Below, piece after piece: positions 37,209-46,406 of a stretch of 64,000 nt of DNA. The stretch spans positions 20,413,626 to 20,477,625 of the forward strand of contig ML677334.1 in NCBI GenBank assembly GCA_007922305.1, read 5' to 3'. This stretch comes from Dermatemys mawii (lineage: Eukaryota > Chordata > Testudines > Dermatemydidae). The translations under genes were made by a program, and so were the position numbers. The notes beneath the pieces were generated by a model that saw nothing but the letters and a program-made list of their open reading frames with translations, had not been told where the DNA came from and made no database searches. Numbering within the stretch: position 1 is the first letter of the stretch; each line of letters begins with the position of its first letter.

Positions 37209-39258
37209 ATGACTCCACGTGCCATGTCTCCTCGCAATAGGCGATCCCCAGCATGGAGCAATAGTGAGGTGCTGGACCTCATCAGCTGTTGGGGAGAAGA
37301 GGCTGTTCAGTCTCAGCTGCGGTCTAGCCGCAGGAATTTTGACACCTATGGACAGATATCACGGGCCTTGGCAGAAAGAGGCCATGAGCGGGACACTCTG
37401 CAGTGCTGTGTTAAGGTAAAGGAGCTTAGGAATGCGTATCGCAAAGCCCGCGAGGCAAACGGCCGCTCCGGGGCAGCCCCGGTGACTTGCAGATTTTATA
37501 AGGAGCTGCACGCGATACTTGGTGGTGATCCCACGGTCACTCCATCGACCACCACGGACACTTCCCAGCCCACCAGTGAAGGGGGGGGTGAAGAGGAGGA
37601 CGAAGAGCAGGAGGATGAAGAAGAGGAGGAGGATGAGGACGAGGCAGCAGCGATCCAGGGCACGGAGGAGTCCCTGGACGCATGCAGCCAGGAGCTCTTC
37701 TCAACCCAGGAGGGCAGCCAGCCACAGCGTCCGGCGGTTGCAGGGGCCAGCTCAGCAGCGGATTGCGGAGGTAAAGCTACTTTTCTATGGGGAAGGCTGG
37801 CAGCTTGGGGTGGAAAGGGATGAGGGGGGCATTCCACCTGGTGCTCTGTTCAAGCCAGGAGGAGGGCAGGGGGGCATGCAGCCAGGAGCTCTCCTCTAAA
37901 GCCAGGAGGAGGGCGGACAGCCACAGCGTCCGGCAGTTGCAGGGGCCAGCTCAGCAGTGCATTGCGGCGGTAAAGCTGCTTTTCTATGGGGAAGGCAGGC
38001 AGCTTGGGGTGGAAGGGGATGCTTGTATGCTTGCCTACATGTGGAATAGAGCATTGATGTAGTCTATCACCTCGCGGTAGTCATCATCAGTAATCTCTTC
38101 AAAGGTCTCAAAAAGAGCACTTGCAATGCGCCTGCGCAGGTTTCCCGGGAGAGCCAGCGTGGTCCCCGTCCCGGTCACGGTCACTAGTCCCTGCCACTGT
38201 GCCACAATGGGTGGGGGGAGCATTGCTGCACATAGGCACGCTGCATATGGCCCTGGGCGGAAGCCGCATCTTAATAAAATCCCTTCCCTTTGCTCCTCAG
38301 TGACTCGAAGCAACGAGATATCTTCCAGGACAAACACCTACGGAGAATGTTGGAACAGTGTTCAGAGTAGGGCTCCTGCCACTTACCGGCACTCCCCACC
38401 CCCTCCCCCGCCACAGCTTTTCAGGGCAGGGAAGAAATCCTTTCCCCTGCCTGCTGCTCACACTGTGGCTCCTGCAACGTACCGGCACTCCCCACCCCCT
38501 CCCCCGCCACAGCTTCTCAGGGCAGGGAAAAAATCATTTCCCTTGCCTCTGGAGTCCACTCACCATGGCAGGGGCTCCGTTGCTGTATCTGTGCTGTCTG
38601 CGGGACAGGCAAACGGGGAATGCGGGGGAATGATAGGCATGTCTGCTCTTTACAAGGGAACCACTGTGAAATGTATCTTTTTATTTTAGAAGGGTCGTCC
38701 TTCACCCCTTCGCCATCGCTCTTATCAACAGCTGAGAGGCTCAGGCGACTGAGGAAGCGGCCACGAAGGAGCAAAGAGGATCTTGTACAGCAAGTAATGC
38801 AACAGGCTGTAACGGAGAATCGAGTTGCACAGAGGTGGAGGGAGAATGAGAGCAAGTTGAGGGAGAAGGCGCGGAAGGAGAACGCGATTCACCGCCGGAA
38901 AAGCACCGACAAGCTGCTCTCATTACTGCAGCTTCAATTGCAGACTATGCAGCGGCTTGTCACCCTTCAGGAGGAGAAGCTCCGCACCCACCACCCCAAT
39001 TATCGTTTGCCCCAACTCCCTTCCCCTTCTTTGCCTCTGTACCCTCCAGGCCACTATCATCAGCCAAATGGTTATCACCATCCACAGCTGCCTCCAACCC
39101 CTCTGTCTTCACCGAACAACCCCCAGACCCCAGACCATTATCCACTGCAGTCTACCCCTAATAACATGCCTTACTGCCCTCCGCAAATGGGGTTCGGGGG
39201 ACATGGCCACTGTGAGGGCACTGGAGACTCAGAGACCCGGACATACTCCGATCTCTGA
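37209..39258 (+). CDS. Harbinger Myb/SANT-like DNA-binding protein, two exons
   Basis: I place exon 1 at 37209-37770 (ATG at 37209; upstream in-frame codons lack ATG) and exon 2 at 38690-39258. The intron has a GT donor in ggaggtaaag and an AG acceptor after ttattttag. The phases match exactly, restoring a GAA codon at the junction and giving about 376 residues. Residues about 14-105 form a Myb/SANT-like trihelix domain (W16, ISCW, CVKVKELRNAYRKAREANGR, TCRFYKELHAILGG). A Glu/Asp run follows at about 125-150. The exon 2 part has a basic stretch (RLRRLRKRPRRSKEDL), a helical region rich in Q and L (LLSLLQLQLQTMQRLVTLQE) and a proline-rich tail. In this superfamily the Myb-like partner binds the transposon ends and helps the transposase enter the nucleus. 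No stop interrupts either exon. The splice model is inferred. Confidence 0.82.
37681..38021 (+). repeat. Tandem duplication covering exon end and splice donor
   Basis: Unit 1 (37681-37822) and unit 2 (37875-38021) share catgcagccaggagctct, ggggccagctcagcag and ggtaaagct.cttttctatg. Unit 2 therefore carries a second donor-like GT at 37970, but the frame between the units contains stops. Confidence 0.8.
38035..38337 (-). CDS. Unassigned minus-strand ORF inside the Myb-gene intron
   Basis: An open frame of 100 codons runs from just after a TAG/GT context at 38338, which could be a splice acceptor, to a TAG at 38035. There is no ATG at its start, so it would need to be a terminal exon. The translation is balanced and not low-complexity, for example FETFEEITDDDYREVIDYIN near the C-terminus. 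It could be a third gene of the element, a remnant of captured host sequence or chance. I do not recognise the family. Confidence 0.35.
   Translation of the reverse strand: MFVLEDISLLRVTEEQREGILLRCGFRPGPYAACLCAAMLPPPIVAQWQGLVTVTGTGTTLALPGNLRRRIASALFETFEEITDDDYREVIDYINALFHM
38371..38560. repeat. 96-bp tandem duplication in the Harbinger intron
   Basis: ggctcctgc.ac.taccggc followed by a ccccaccccctcccccgcca block occurs at 38371 and again at 38467. Pyrimidine-rich, non-coding. Confidence 0.8.
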
Positions 39259-39367
39259 CTGACCCCACGACACCCCCATTGCACCTCCCCTGCCTTCCCC
39301 CTCACATGCATCACAATATTTTCTTTCAGCAACCTAAGTACCTGTTCAATACATGAATTGTCTTCTT

Positions 39368-39387
39368 AATAAATTGGTTTCTTTATT
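39368..39387. terminator. Convergent polyadenylation signals
   Basis: AATAAA on the plus strand (39368-39373) serves the Myb-like gene. TTTATT at 39382-39387 is AATAAA on the minus strand, 88 bases past the transposase stop. The two signals are 8 bases apart. Confidence 0.7.
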
Positions 39388-39474
39388 AAGTGTACATACA
39401 TTATTACAGGCTACAGAAAAGCAAATGCCTGTTCCTGTTAAAAGAATGCTCCCTCCCTCCCTCTGCACCTCACT

Positions 39475-40716
39475 TTAGAACTGGCTTTCAGCCTCAAAAT
39501 GCTCCCTCAAGGCTTCCCTGATCCTAACAGCCTCGCGCTGGTCCCCTCCAAGAACCCTGCTCTCTGGCTGGGCATATGTGGCCTCCAGGCATTGAACCTC
39601 AGAGGACCATGCCTGAGTGAAGCCTTCGCCCTTCCGCTCACAAAGATTATGTAGGGCACAGCATGCGGAAATAACCGTGGAGATACTACCCTCGGCCAAG
39701 TCTAGCCTCCCATAAAGACAGCGCCAGCGCGCCTTCAGACGCCCAAAAGCACACTCCACAGTCATTCGACAACGGCTAAGCCTGTAGTTGAACCTTTCCT
39801 GACTGCTGTCCAGGCTCCCTGTGTACGGTTTCATGAGCCAGGGCATTAAAGGGTAAGCAGGGTCACCAAGAATCACTATGGGCATTTCCACTTCCCCCAC
39901 GGGGATCCTCTGGTCTGGGAAAAAAGTCCCGGCTTGCAGCTTCATGAACAGGCCGGTGTTGCGGAAGATGCGTGCGTCATGCACCTTTCCAGACCAGCCA
40001 GCGTTAATGTCAGTAAAACGCCCACGGTGATCCACAAGCGCCTGGAGAACCATGGAGAAGTACCCCTTTCGGTTAACGTACTCCTCAGCTAGGTGGGCGG
40101 GCGCCAGAATGGGTATATGGGTCCCATCTATCGCCCCTCCACAGTTAGGGAAACCCATTTCTTCAAAGCCAGCCACGATGTCATGCACGTTATCCAGAGT
40201 CACGATTTTTCGTAGCAGGATGCGATTAATGGCCCTGCACACTTGCATCAGCACAACTCCAATGGTCGACTTTCCAACCCCAAACTGGTTGGCCACCGAT
40301 CGGTAGCTGTCTGGTGTAGCCAGCTTCCAGATCGCGATAGCCACCCGCTTCTCCACCGGGAGGGCAGCTCTCAGTCTGGTGTCCTTGCGCCGCAGGGCAG
40401 GGGCGAGTTCAGCACACAGTCCCATGAAAGTGGCTTTTCTCATTCGAAAGTTTTGCAGCCACTGCTCGTCGTCCCAGACTTGCATGACGATGCGATCCCA
40501 CCACTCTGTGCTCGTTTCCCGTGCCCAGAAGCGGCGTTCAACAGCCGTGAGCATGTCCGTTAATGAGACAAGCAGCTTTGTGTCGAATGCATTCACCGCT
40601 TCGATCTCGTCTTCAGAATCATCACTGTCATCCTGCATGTCAAGGAATAACTCCACTGCACACAGAGATGTGCTGGCGACAGTCGTCAGCATGTTCCTCA
40701 GCAGTTCTGGATTCAT
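39475..40716 (-). CDS. PIF/Harbinger DDE transposase (HARBI1-like)
   Basis: The minus-strand frame ends in TAA at 39475. I start it at the first ATG, 40716 (MNPELLRNML), giving 413 residues. The open frame extends 26 codons further upstream from a GTG, so an upstream exon is possible. From that first upstream codon, the DDE_Tnp_4 residues are D223 in AIDGTHI, D311 in GDPAYPL and E347 in VECAFGRLKARWR, with 35 residues between the last two. VHDARIF (D273) is also conserved. Residues about 145-195 (KRVAIAIWKLATPDSYRSVANQFGVGKSTI) look like the helix-turn-helix region. An acidic patch (DDSDDSEDE) sits near the N-terminus. The length fits the family (about 350-450). No stop or frameshift is visible, so the catalytic core looks intact. 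It cuts and joins transposon DNA at TWA-type targets, probably together with the Myb-like protein encoded by the convergent gene. Confidence 0.93.
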   Translation of the reverse strand: MNPELLRNMLTTVASTSLCAVELFLDMQDDSDDSEDEIEAVNAFDTKLLVSLTDMLTAVERRFWARETSTEWWDRIVMQVWDDEQWLQNFRMRKATFMGLCAELAPALRRKDTRLRAALPVEKRVAIAIWKLATPDSYRSVANQFGVGKSTIGVVLMQVCRAINRILLRKIVTLDNVHDIVAGFEEMGFPNCGGAIDGTHIPILAPAHLAEEYVNRKGYFSMVLQALVDHRGRFTDINAGWSGKVHDARIFRNTGLFMKLQAGTFFPDQRIPVGEVEMPIVILGDPAYPLMPWLMKPYTGSLDSSQERFNYRLSRCRMTVECAFGRLKARWRCLYGRLDLAEGSISTVISACCALHNLCERKGEGFTQAWSSEVQCLEATYAQPESRVLGGDQREAVRIREALREHFEAESQF

Positions 40717-40799
40717 TGCAGCACTCGACAATGGAAGACGAAGCGTGACTTGCTGAAACCCTTGAAAGGTGGCGCCGGAGGTGGAAGGAAACACAGGGA

Positions 40800-41086
40800 T
40801 TGCTGGGATATGCCAAAAAGCATCATGGGTAGTTCAAACAGGATATAGAATGCCCCGCAAGTGACGCCCCCCCTACCACAAGCCATTGCGCCAGATCAGG
40901 AAGAGGTGTACTGTGGGATACATGCCCTAATGCGCTGCTCTTAATGCCATATTAAGTGCCGCGAATGTGGTCATGCTATAACGCTGGAGCATCTCAGTGT
41001 GGACATACAATAGCGCTATTATTATTGCTGTATAAGGCGAGCGCTATAAGCAATAGCGCTATAATTTTGTAAGTGTAACCATACCC
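40800..41086. repeat. Harbinger right subterminal region
   Basis: Non-coding, with aatagcgctattatt, gagcgctataagc and aatagcgctataatt near the tip. The part around gagcagcgcatta (in inverse orientation) matches the left half of the non-autonomous element at 54476-55137. Confidence 0.7.
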
Positions 41087-41778
41087 TTAGGACTTCAGCC
41101 CCGCTCCTGCTGAAGTGCCAAGCCCCAGCAGGTGTGCCTTGCAGAGCTGAAGCCCTGAAACCTCTCCTCCCCACTGGAAGCCAGAGGCAATGTGTAGAGG
41201 GGGGACACATGGAGTCACATCCCCCTGCCTGATTTTTCCAAGGGTTTGCTGGCTCCGCTCAGTCATATGGTGCCATAAGCCTCCTCCCTGAATGGCAGCT
41301 GCTGGAGCCTGGAAGCTGTGGTTCTGGGGAAAGGGAGCTGCAGGGAGAGTGGCTACTTTTGCTGCTGCCTCTCCCTGTGGAGCTGAAGCAGAGGGCCCTC
41401 CCTGCTCTTCCTAGCTGTTTGCAGCCGTTTCTTCATGCAGCCGTTTCTTCATGCAGAGCTAACAGCTGGGAGCTGCAGGGAGGGCCCCCTGAGGGTAGTG
41501 GGAGGTGCCTGGGGGGCATGACTCAAGCTGTTGGGGGGCAAACCTTTAAATTGTGCCTCCCCTCAGCAGGCACCACTTGTGTCTGGCAGAAGCCCCTTGC
41601 TCCACCACCCCACCACAGGGAAGAAGCCCTGAGCTCTCTGTCCCCCCGCCGGCCCTGATCTGGTAGGTGGAGAATGGGGTGTGGGTGGTGGGGCACTGTG
41701 GGGCTTCACGAGCTGCACTTCAGCTGTGAAAGAGCCACATGCAGTTCACGAGCCACAGTTTGGCTATAAGTTTTATAG

Positions 41779-42636
41779 ACTTATCACCTTTTTTATTTTA
41801 CTGGGTATGTCTCTTTTTTTTCCTGATGCCCTTGATACTAATCTAATCCTGATGCCTATGGCATCAGGAAAATCTGTTCCATATTTTTGAAGTTTAATTT
41901 GCACTAGTATTTGCCAAATTCCTTGTTTCTTTATTTCTGCCATAATATACAAAACTAACTCTCTCAATCCATCTGCTTGAGCAAGGCATCTGGGTTTTTC
42001 TCGGCTGTTTGTTTGTTTTGCCACGAGCCTAGACACTGGCATAGTTGCTCATGGTCAACCTAAACAGATGCCGTGGGTTTAAAGTTGCTTTTGTGCAGGT
42101 CCTAAATCATCATTGTTCTCCTAAAAACAAAATAAAACAACCCTCCCCCACAACCATAACACCCCATAGCAGGGACTGCTTACAAGAAAACAGGAAAACA
42201 AAAAGCAGCAGGGGAACTCAGTGGTAAATTGAAAGATGAATCTGAATCTGAGCAGACTTTCACATGATTTTATCCATGTGCAACAATTTTCCTAATTTTC
42301 TTCAAGACAGATTTGGAAAAATGCATGCAGAGGGTGAAATGTTCTCTCAATTAATTCTATATAAACAGTGGAAGATTTGAGGAAAACTTAGTTGTAATTT
42401 CATACCATCATCATTTTAAAATCTGATCAAACTGAATTGGGAATATACTTTTTTTTTCCCCCTAGAAGGATCCAAACCAGAAACCTCAGATTTGAACACC
42501 CATGAATATTACCAGGGTACCAAATCCAGCCCCCAGTTTTTGGCACCAGACCATCTCTAATTTTTCCATAGATTTTTTTTTTTCCCATGTACTTTCTGGA
42601 TTTTTTTACTTTGTCTATGTATATGATTTGTAATAT
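41779..42636. other. Unannotated stretch
   Basis: Contains a short perfect hairpin cctgatgcctatggcatcagg (41848-41868). Otherwise AT-rich, with T-runs and no recognisable gene. Confidence 0.45.
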
Positions 42637-42760
42637 ATTATTTATAACAGTAGTGCCTAGAGAGCAACCATGAATGGGGTCTCACTGTACAAATGTAGAA
42701 ATAAACAGGCCCTGCCATGAAAACCTTGCAGTCTAAATAGACCAGACACAAGATAGAGAG
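42637..42760 (-). repeat. Inverted tail of MIR-like SINE
   Basis: tataacagtagtgcctagag, then ctcactgtacaaatg, then aggccctgcca and ttgcagtctaaatag follow the order of the reverse-complemented SINE tail. Confidence 0.6.
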
Positions 42761-43744
42761 AGGGGTCTAACATAAGTGAAGTGAGCAATGTGATAGCAGC
42801 AAACGTCATATTAGTTCCATGATTTTGAGAGGGTTTTAATTAGGAGGGCATTGTCTAAGTGGAAAGACAAGGGAGAGGAGAAGGTGTAATGTGTAATGTA
42901 CAGAATAGGTGAGATGAGAGAGAAAGACATGAGGACGGGAGTTGAGTGAGGCTGAGGTGAAGAGACTGTGAGATGTGACGGGCGCAGGGGGTGGGATTGG
43001 AGCAAACGGTCAGTTTCTCGGTCCGTGCAGTCTGCTTCGCTTTGATAGAGAGGGTTTTTCCAAGTATAATCCCTCTGCAAGGCTGCAGTTGTTTCTTCAA
43101 GGAGACCTGTAGATCTTTGTGTTTTTTTAAATCTTGCCATGTGGTGCTGAATGCCCCAAAGTGCAGGTCCGAAAGGTACCCCAGGCTTCTGGGACTAGGC
43201 AGCTGCTCCTGCCTCTTCATGTAGCCACCTCAGCCCCCGGCTGCGTTTTTTTTAAAAGCAAGATATAGTTTTGAAAGTCTTTGAAACTGCACCATGTCGT
43301 AATGATGTGAGGATGTGCCACTCCAACAACCTGGATGGATAGTTAGTTGAGTGCTAATTGAAATTCTTTGCAAGTCCTATACGCATTAAGAGGAAGGCTC
43401 TCTCTGTATTTTAAACTACTGATGATTTTTTTTTTTTTAAAAAAAGAGAGAATTCATTCAAACCTCGTCTATCCTCAAAAATATTAATTTGTTAACCTGG
43501 TTCCTATGCAAAAATACTGAAGACTTTAAAACCTCATTTCAGATGACATAGTGTGCAGGGTTTTGCCTGCAATGCAAAATGTTCATTGCCTATTACGGTG
43601 AAAATACTCAGAGTTTACCATGGTCTTATACAAGCTATGCCCATAAGATGGAGCTCCGGTGCTATGAAAGGAATTACTGAGCACTTTCTCATCACCTCCT
43701 TTGGTTGCAAAGTGGCTTTTCATTGAACTGATGATGAGCATTAT
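42761..43744. other. Unannotated stretch
   Basis: A purine-rich segment at 42860-42980 gives spurious serine/leucine-rich frames on the minus strand. No gene seen. Confidence 0.45.
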
Positions 43745-43830
43745 TTAATGTTTCTATTGCCACTAGCAGCTAGTGGCTGGGACCCTGTTGTGCTGGGTGC
43801 TGTACAACCACGAAATCCTAACTGAGAAGT
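43745..43830 (-). repeat. Inverted tail of MIR-like SINE (degraded)
   Basis: gctgggaccctgttgtgctgggtgctgtacaacc matches the inverted SINE tail consensus seen at 5090-5175 and 16436-16510. Confidence 0.5.
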
Positions 43831-44184
43831 GCACTATCAAATGTGAAAAGGAAAGCTACCGTTTTATCTATTTAAACAGTAGATTCCAGAAAATGTTTCA
43901 CAGTATTGTCAAAGTACAAAAAAATTACTTACCTCTTTGATATCTAATAAATTCTATCTAGATATCAGTTATGGATTAGATTACAGTCAACATGGATTCA
44001 CCAAGGGCAAGTCATGCCTGACCAACCTGATTGCCTTCTATGATTAAATAACTGGCTCTGTGGATATGGAGAAAGCAGTGAATGTGAAATATCTTGACTT
44101 TAACAAAGCTTTTGATACAGTCTCCCAGAGTATTCTTGCCAGAAAGTTTAAAAAAAAAAAATGGATTGGATGAATGAACTATAA

Positions 44185-45359
44185 CAGCAGTGTGCAATAG
44201 AAATTCGATGCTAGCCGCACTTATGGTTTTGAATTTTTCTTATTTGCCACATTATAAAAAAGGATTAAAAACATACTACAAATTACATTTCAAATTATTT
44301 ATTATTAATATCAAAAATAAGTAGATATTACAAAAGAAATTTATAGGTACTACTAACACAAAATTACTTCAGTGTGATACTTTGCATTCTTTTTCTTGTA
44401 CCATAACCCTGAAATCTGATGTATAATTCATACTGACCACTCATCTTAACTCAGCCTCTAGATTTTCATCCATAATACTTGATCTGTACTTGGATTTTAT
44501 AAAATTTACTACAGAAAAAGAGGATTCATAGACCCAGGTAGTTCTGAACATACATAATAGCTTTGCAATAACTAAGTTGAGTACCAAAAACTACTTTTAA
44601 AAGGCGAGTCCACATCATCAAAATAGACTCATCATTTACAGGGCAATCGATTTGGCTTTGAAGCAAAAGCATATCTGTTGCAAAACTGCTCCTGTCCAAA
44701 CAAAGCAGACTTACAATCTTCTGAGATAACTCGGAACTATTGCTGTCAAATCGAAATAGATTTTGCATAAATTGAAAGGCAGGTCTGAATTTTTCAAAAT
44801 TGCAAAAGTGTTCTTCAAATTTTTTTTGCAGATTCTGCGACCAACATACATAGCGCTGTCGATGAAACTTGACTTAACTCGTTCCTTATTGCTGCTAATT
44901 ACTCACTGTTGTCGGCATTCGTACAGTATTCATGCCTGCACTGTATGTGTTATATTTTGAAAGACACTTTCAATAAAAATAACACACATGGCCTTGTAAC
45001 CTTGATAATGCAAAGCACATGACAAAACATGTCTACACTGTCGAGGCGCTAGTCATAGACTGGACTCTCTTGCTTTGCTCATGACTAGGGTAGGTAGGCA
45101 GGCCCTTACTAGCTGTTCTCACCTTCCAGGACCGCACTAGCGTGTGTCGCTATTACAGGCAGCACACACACATCCACTGTCACCTATGCTGTTGTCTCTC
45201 TCGCACTATATCCTAGCCATGTTAACAAGCTGTATATCAAAGCAACCTGTCTTCAAGTACTGCTGTATTCAATACACTAACGCATTGCTCATGCATTAGC
45301 CGTAATTCGATAGCCTATTCACCACATGTGGCTAGTGACGAATGTATTGGGCAGCGTTG
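44185..45359 (-). mobile_element. hAT element with 8-bp target duplication inside CR1
   Basis: The 1175-bp element has ends cagcagtgtgcaatag and ctattg-type gtattgggcagcgttg, matching the hAT CAGNGNTG terminus. The flanks aactataa (44177-44184) and gactataa (45360-45367) are an 8-bp duplication with one mismatch, and CR1 sequence resumes precisely across it. Confidence 0.88.
44526..44835 (-). pseudogene. Remnant of hAT transposase C-terminus
   Basis: The minus strand reads FEEHFCNFEKFRPAFQFM in one stretch, followed by QNLFRF, SSELSQKIVSLLCL and FGTQLSYCKAIMY. These follow the order of the C-terminal region of ZBED/GTF2IRD2-type hAT transposases (an RF.DF..I...L.F..NPF region, an L.LELIDLQ region, then FGSTYLCE..FS). 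A frame break lies near 44768. The rest of the transposase is not recognisable, and the element is too short to encode a full one. Confidence 0.45.
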
Positions 45360-46406
45360 GACTATAAGGTGGACAGAAAGCTGGCTAGATTGTTGAGCTC
45401 AATGGGTAGTGATCAACAGCTCAATGTCTAGTTGGCAGCCAGTATCAAGTAGAGTACCCAAGGGGTTGGTCTTGAGGCCGGTTTTGTTCAACATCTTCAT
45501 TAATGATGTGGATGATGGGATGGACTGCACCCTCAGCAAGTTCACAGATGACACTAAGCTGGGGGGGAGAGGTAGATATGCTGGAGAGTAGGGATAGAGT
45601 CCAGAGTGACCTAGACAAATTGGAGGATTGGGCCAAATGAAATCTGATGAGGTTCAACAAGGACAAGTGCAGAGTCCTGCATTTAGGACGGAAAAATCCC
45701 ATGCACAGCTACAGGCTGGGCACCAACTGGCTAAACAGCAGTTCTGCAGAAAAGGACCTGGGGATTACAGTGGATGAGAAGCTGGATATGAGTCAGCAGT
45801 GTGCCCTTGTTGCCAAGAAGGCTAATGGCATATTGGGCTGCATTAGTAGGAGCATGGCCAGCAGATCCTCTATTCACCACTTGTGATGCCACATCTGGAG
45901 TACTGCTTCCAGTTTTGGGCCTCCCACTACAGAAGGGATGTGGACAAATTGGAGAGAGTCCAGCGGAGGGCAACGAAAATGATCAGGGGGCTGGGGCACA
46001 TGGCTTACAAGGAGAAGCTGAGGGAACTGAGCTTGTTTAGTCTGCAGAAGAGAAGAGTGAGGGGGGATTTGATAGTAGCCTTCAACTACCTGAAGGGGGG
46101 TTCCAAAGAGGAAGCAGCTCAGGTTTTCTGAGTGGTGGCAGATGACAGAAGAAGGAGCAATGGTCTCAAGTTGCAGTGAGGGAGATCTAGGCTGGATATT
46201 AGGAAACACTATTTCACTAAGAGGGTGGTGAAGCACTGAAATGGGTTACCTAGGGAGGTGGTAGAATCTCGATTCTTAGAGGTTTTTAAAGTCTGGTTCA
46301 GCAAAGCCCTGACTGGGATGATTTAGTTGGGGTTGGTCCTGCTTTAAGAAGGGGGTTGCACTACCTGAGGTCTCTTCCAACCATAATATTCTATGATCCT
46401 GTGATT

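Larger units (their letters stand above)
36741..41086. mobile_element. Full-length PIF/Harbinger transposon
   Basis: The 4346-bp element is flanked by the 3-bp duplication tta (36738-36740 and 41087-41089). The left end ggccatggttacactggca and the right end gtaagtgtaaccataccc are inverted repeats of about 16 bp. Subterminal regions carry repeated AGCGCT palindromes (such as tttatagcgctataaa). It holds two convergent genes typical of the superfamily: a Myb/SANT-like protein (plus strand) and a DDE transposase (minus strand). Both frames look open throughout, so this copy may be young. Confidence 0.93.
36620..41770. mobile_element. hAT-type MITE hosting the Harbinger element
   Basis: Left part 36620-36740 starts caaggatggccaagctcac. 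The right part runs from 41087 to 41770 and ends gagccacagtttggctataag. The flanks ttttatag at 36612-36619 and 41771-41778 are identical 8-bp target duplications. Without the Harbinger insert the element is about 800 bp, longer than its relative at 15713-16058, with extra GC-rich sequence at 41180-41640. A small direct repeat (gcagccgtttcttcat twice) lies at 41422-41457. Confidence 0.8.
43957..46406 (+). mobile_element. CR1 LINE fragment split by a hAT element
   Basis: The left part (43957-44184) encodes the reverse transcriptase block around NKAFDTVSQ. The right part (45360-46406) continues with [26 protein letters not shown] (the F-A-D-D box with a substitution), KCRVLHLG and [16 protein letters not shown]. 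It ends in the CR1 3' sequence tattctatgatcctgtgat. The frame shifts between 45591 and 45647 and again near 45886, and stops occur, so it is dead. The 5' half of the LINE is missing. Confidence 0.9.

Noticed and set aside
37496..37837. Serine-rich minus-strand frame
   Set aside because: Mirror of the Glu/Asp-coding GAG/GAC repeat of the Myb-like gene.
40052..40756. Plus-strand frames of 84-125 codons
   Set aside because: Shadows of the minus-strand Harbinger transposase.
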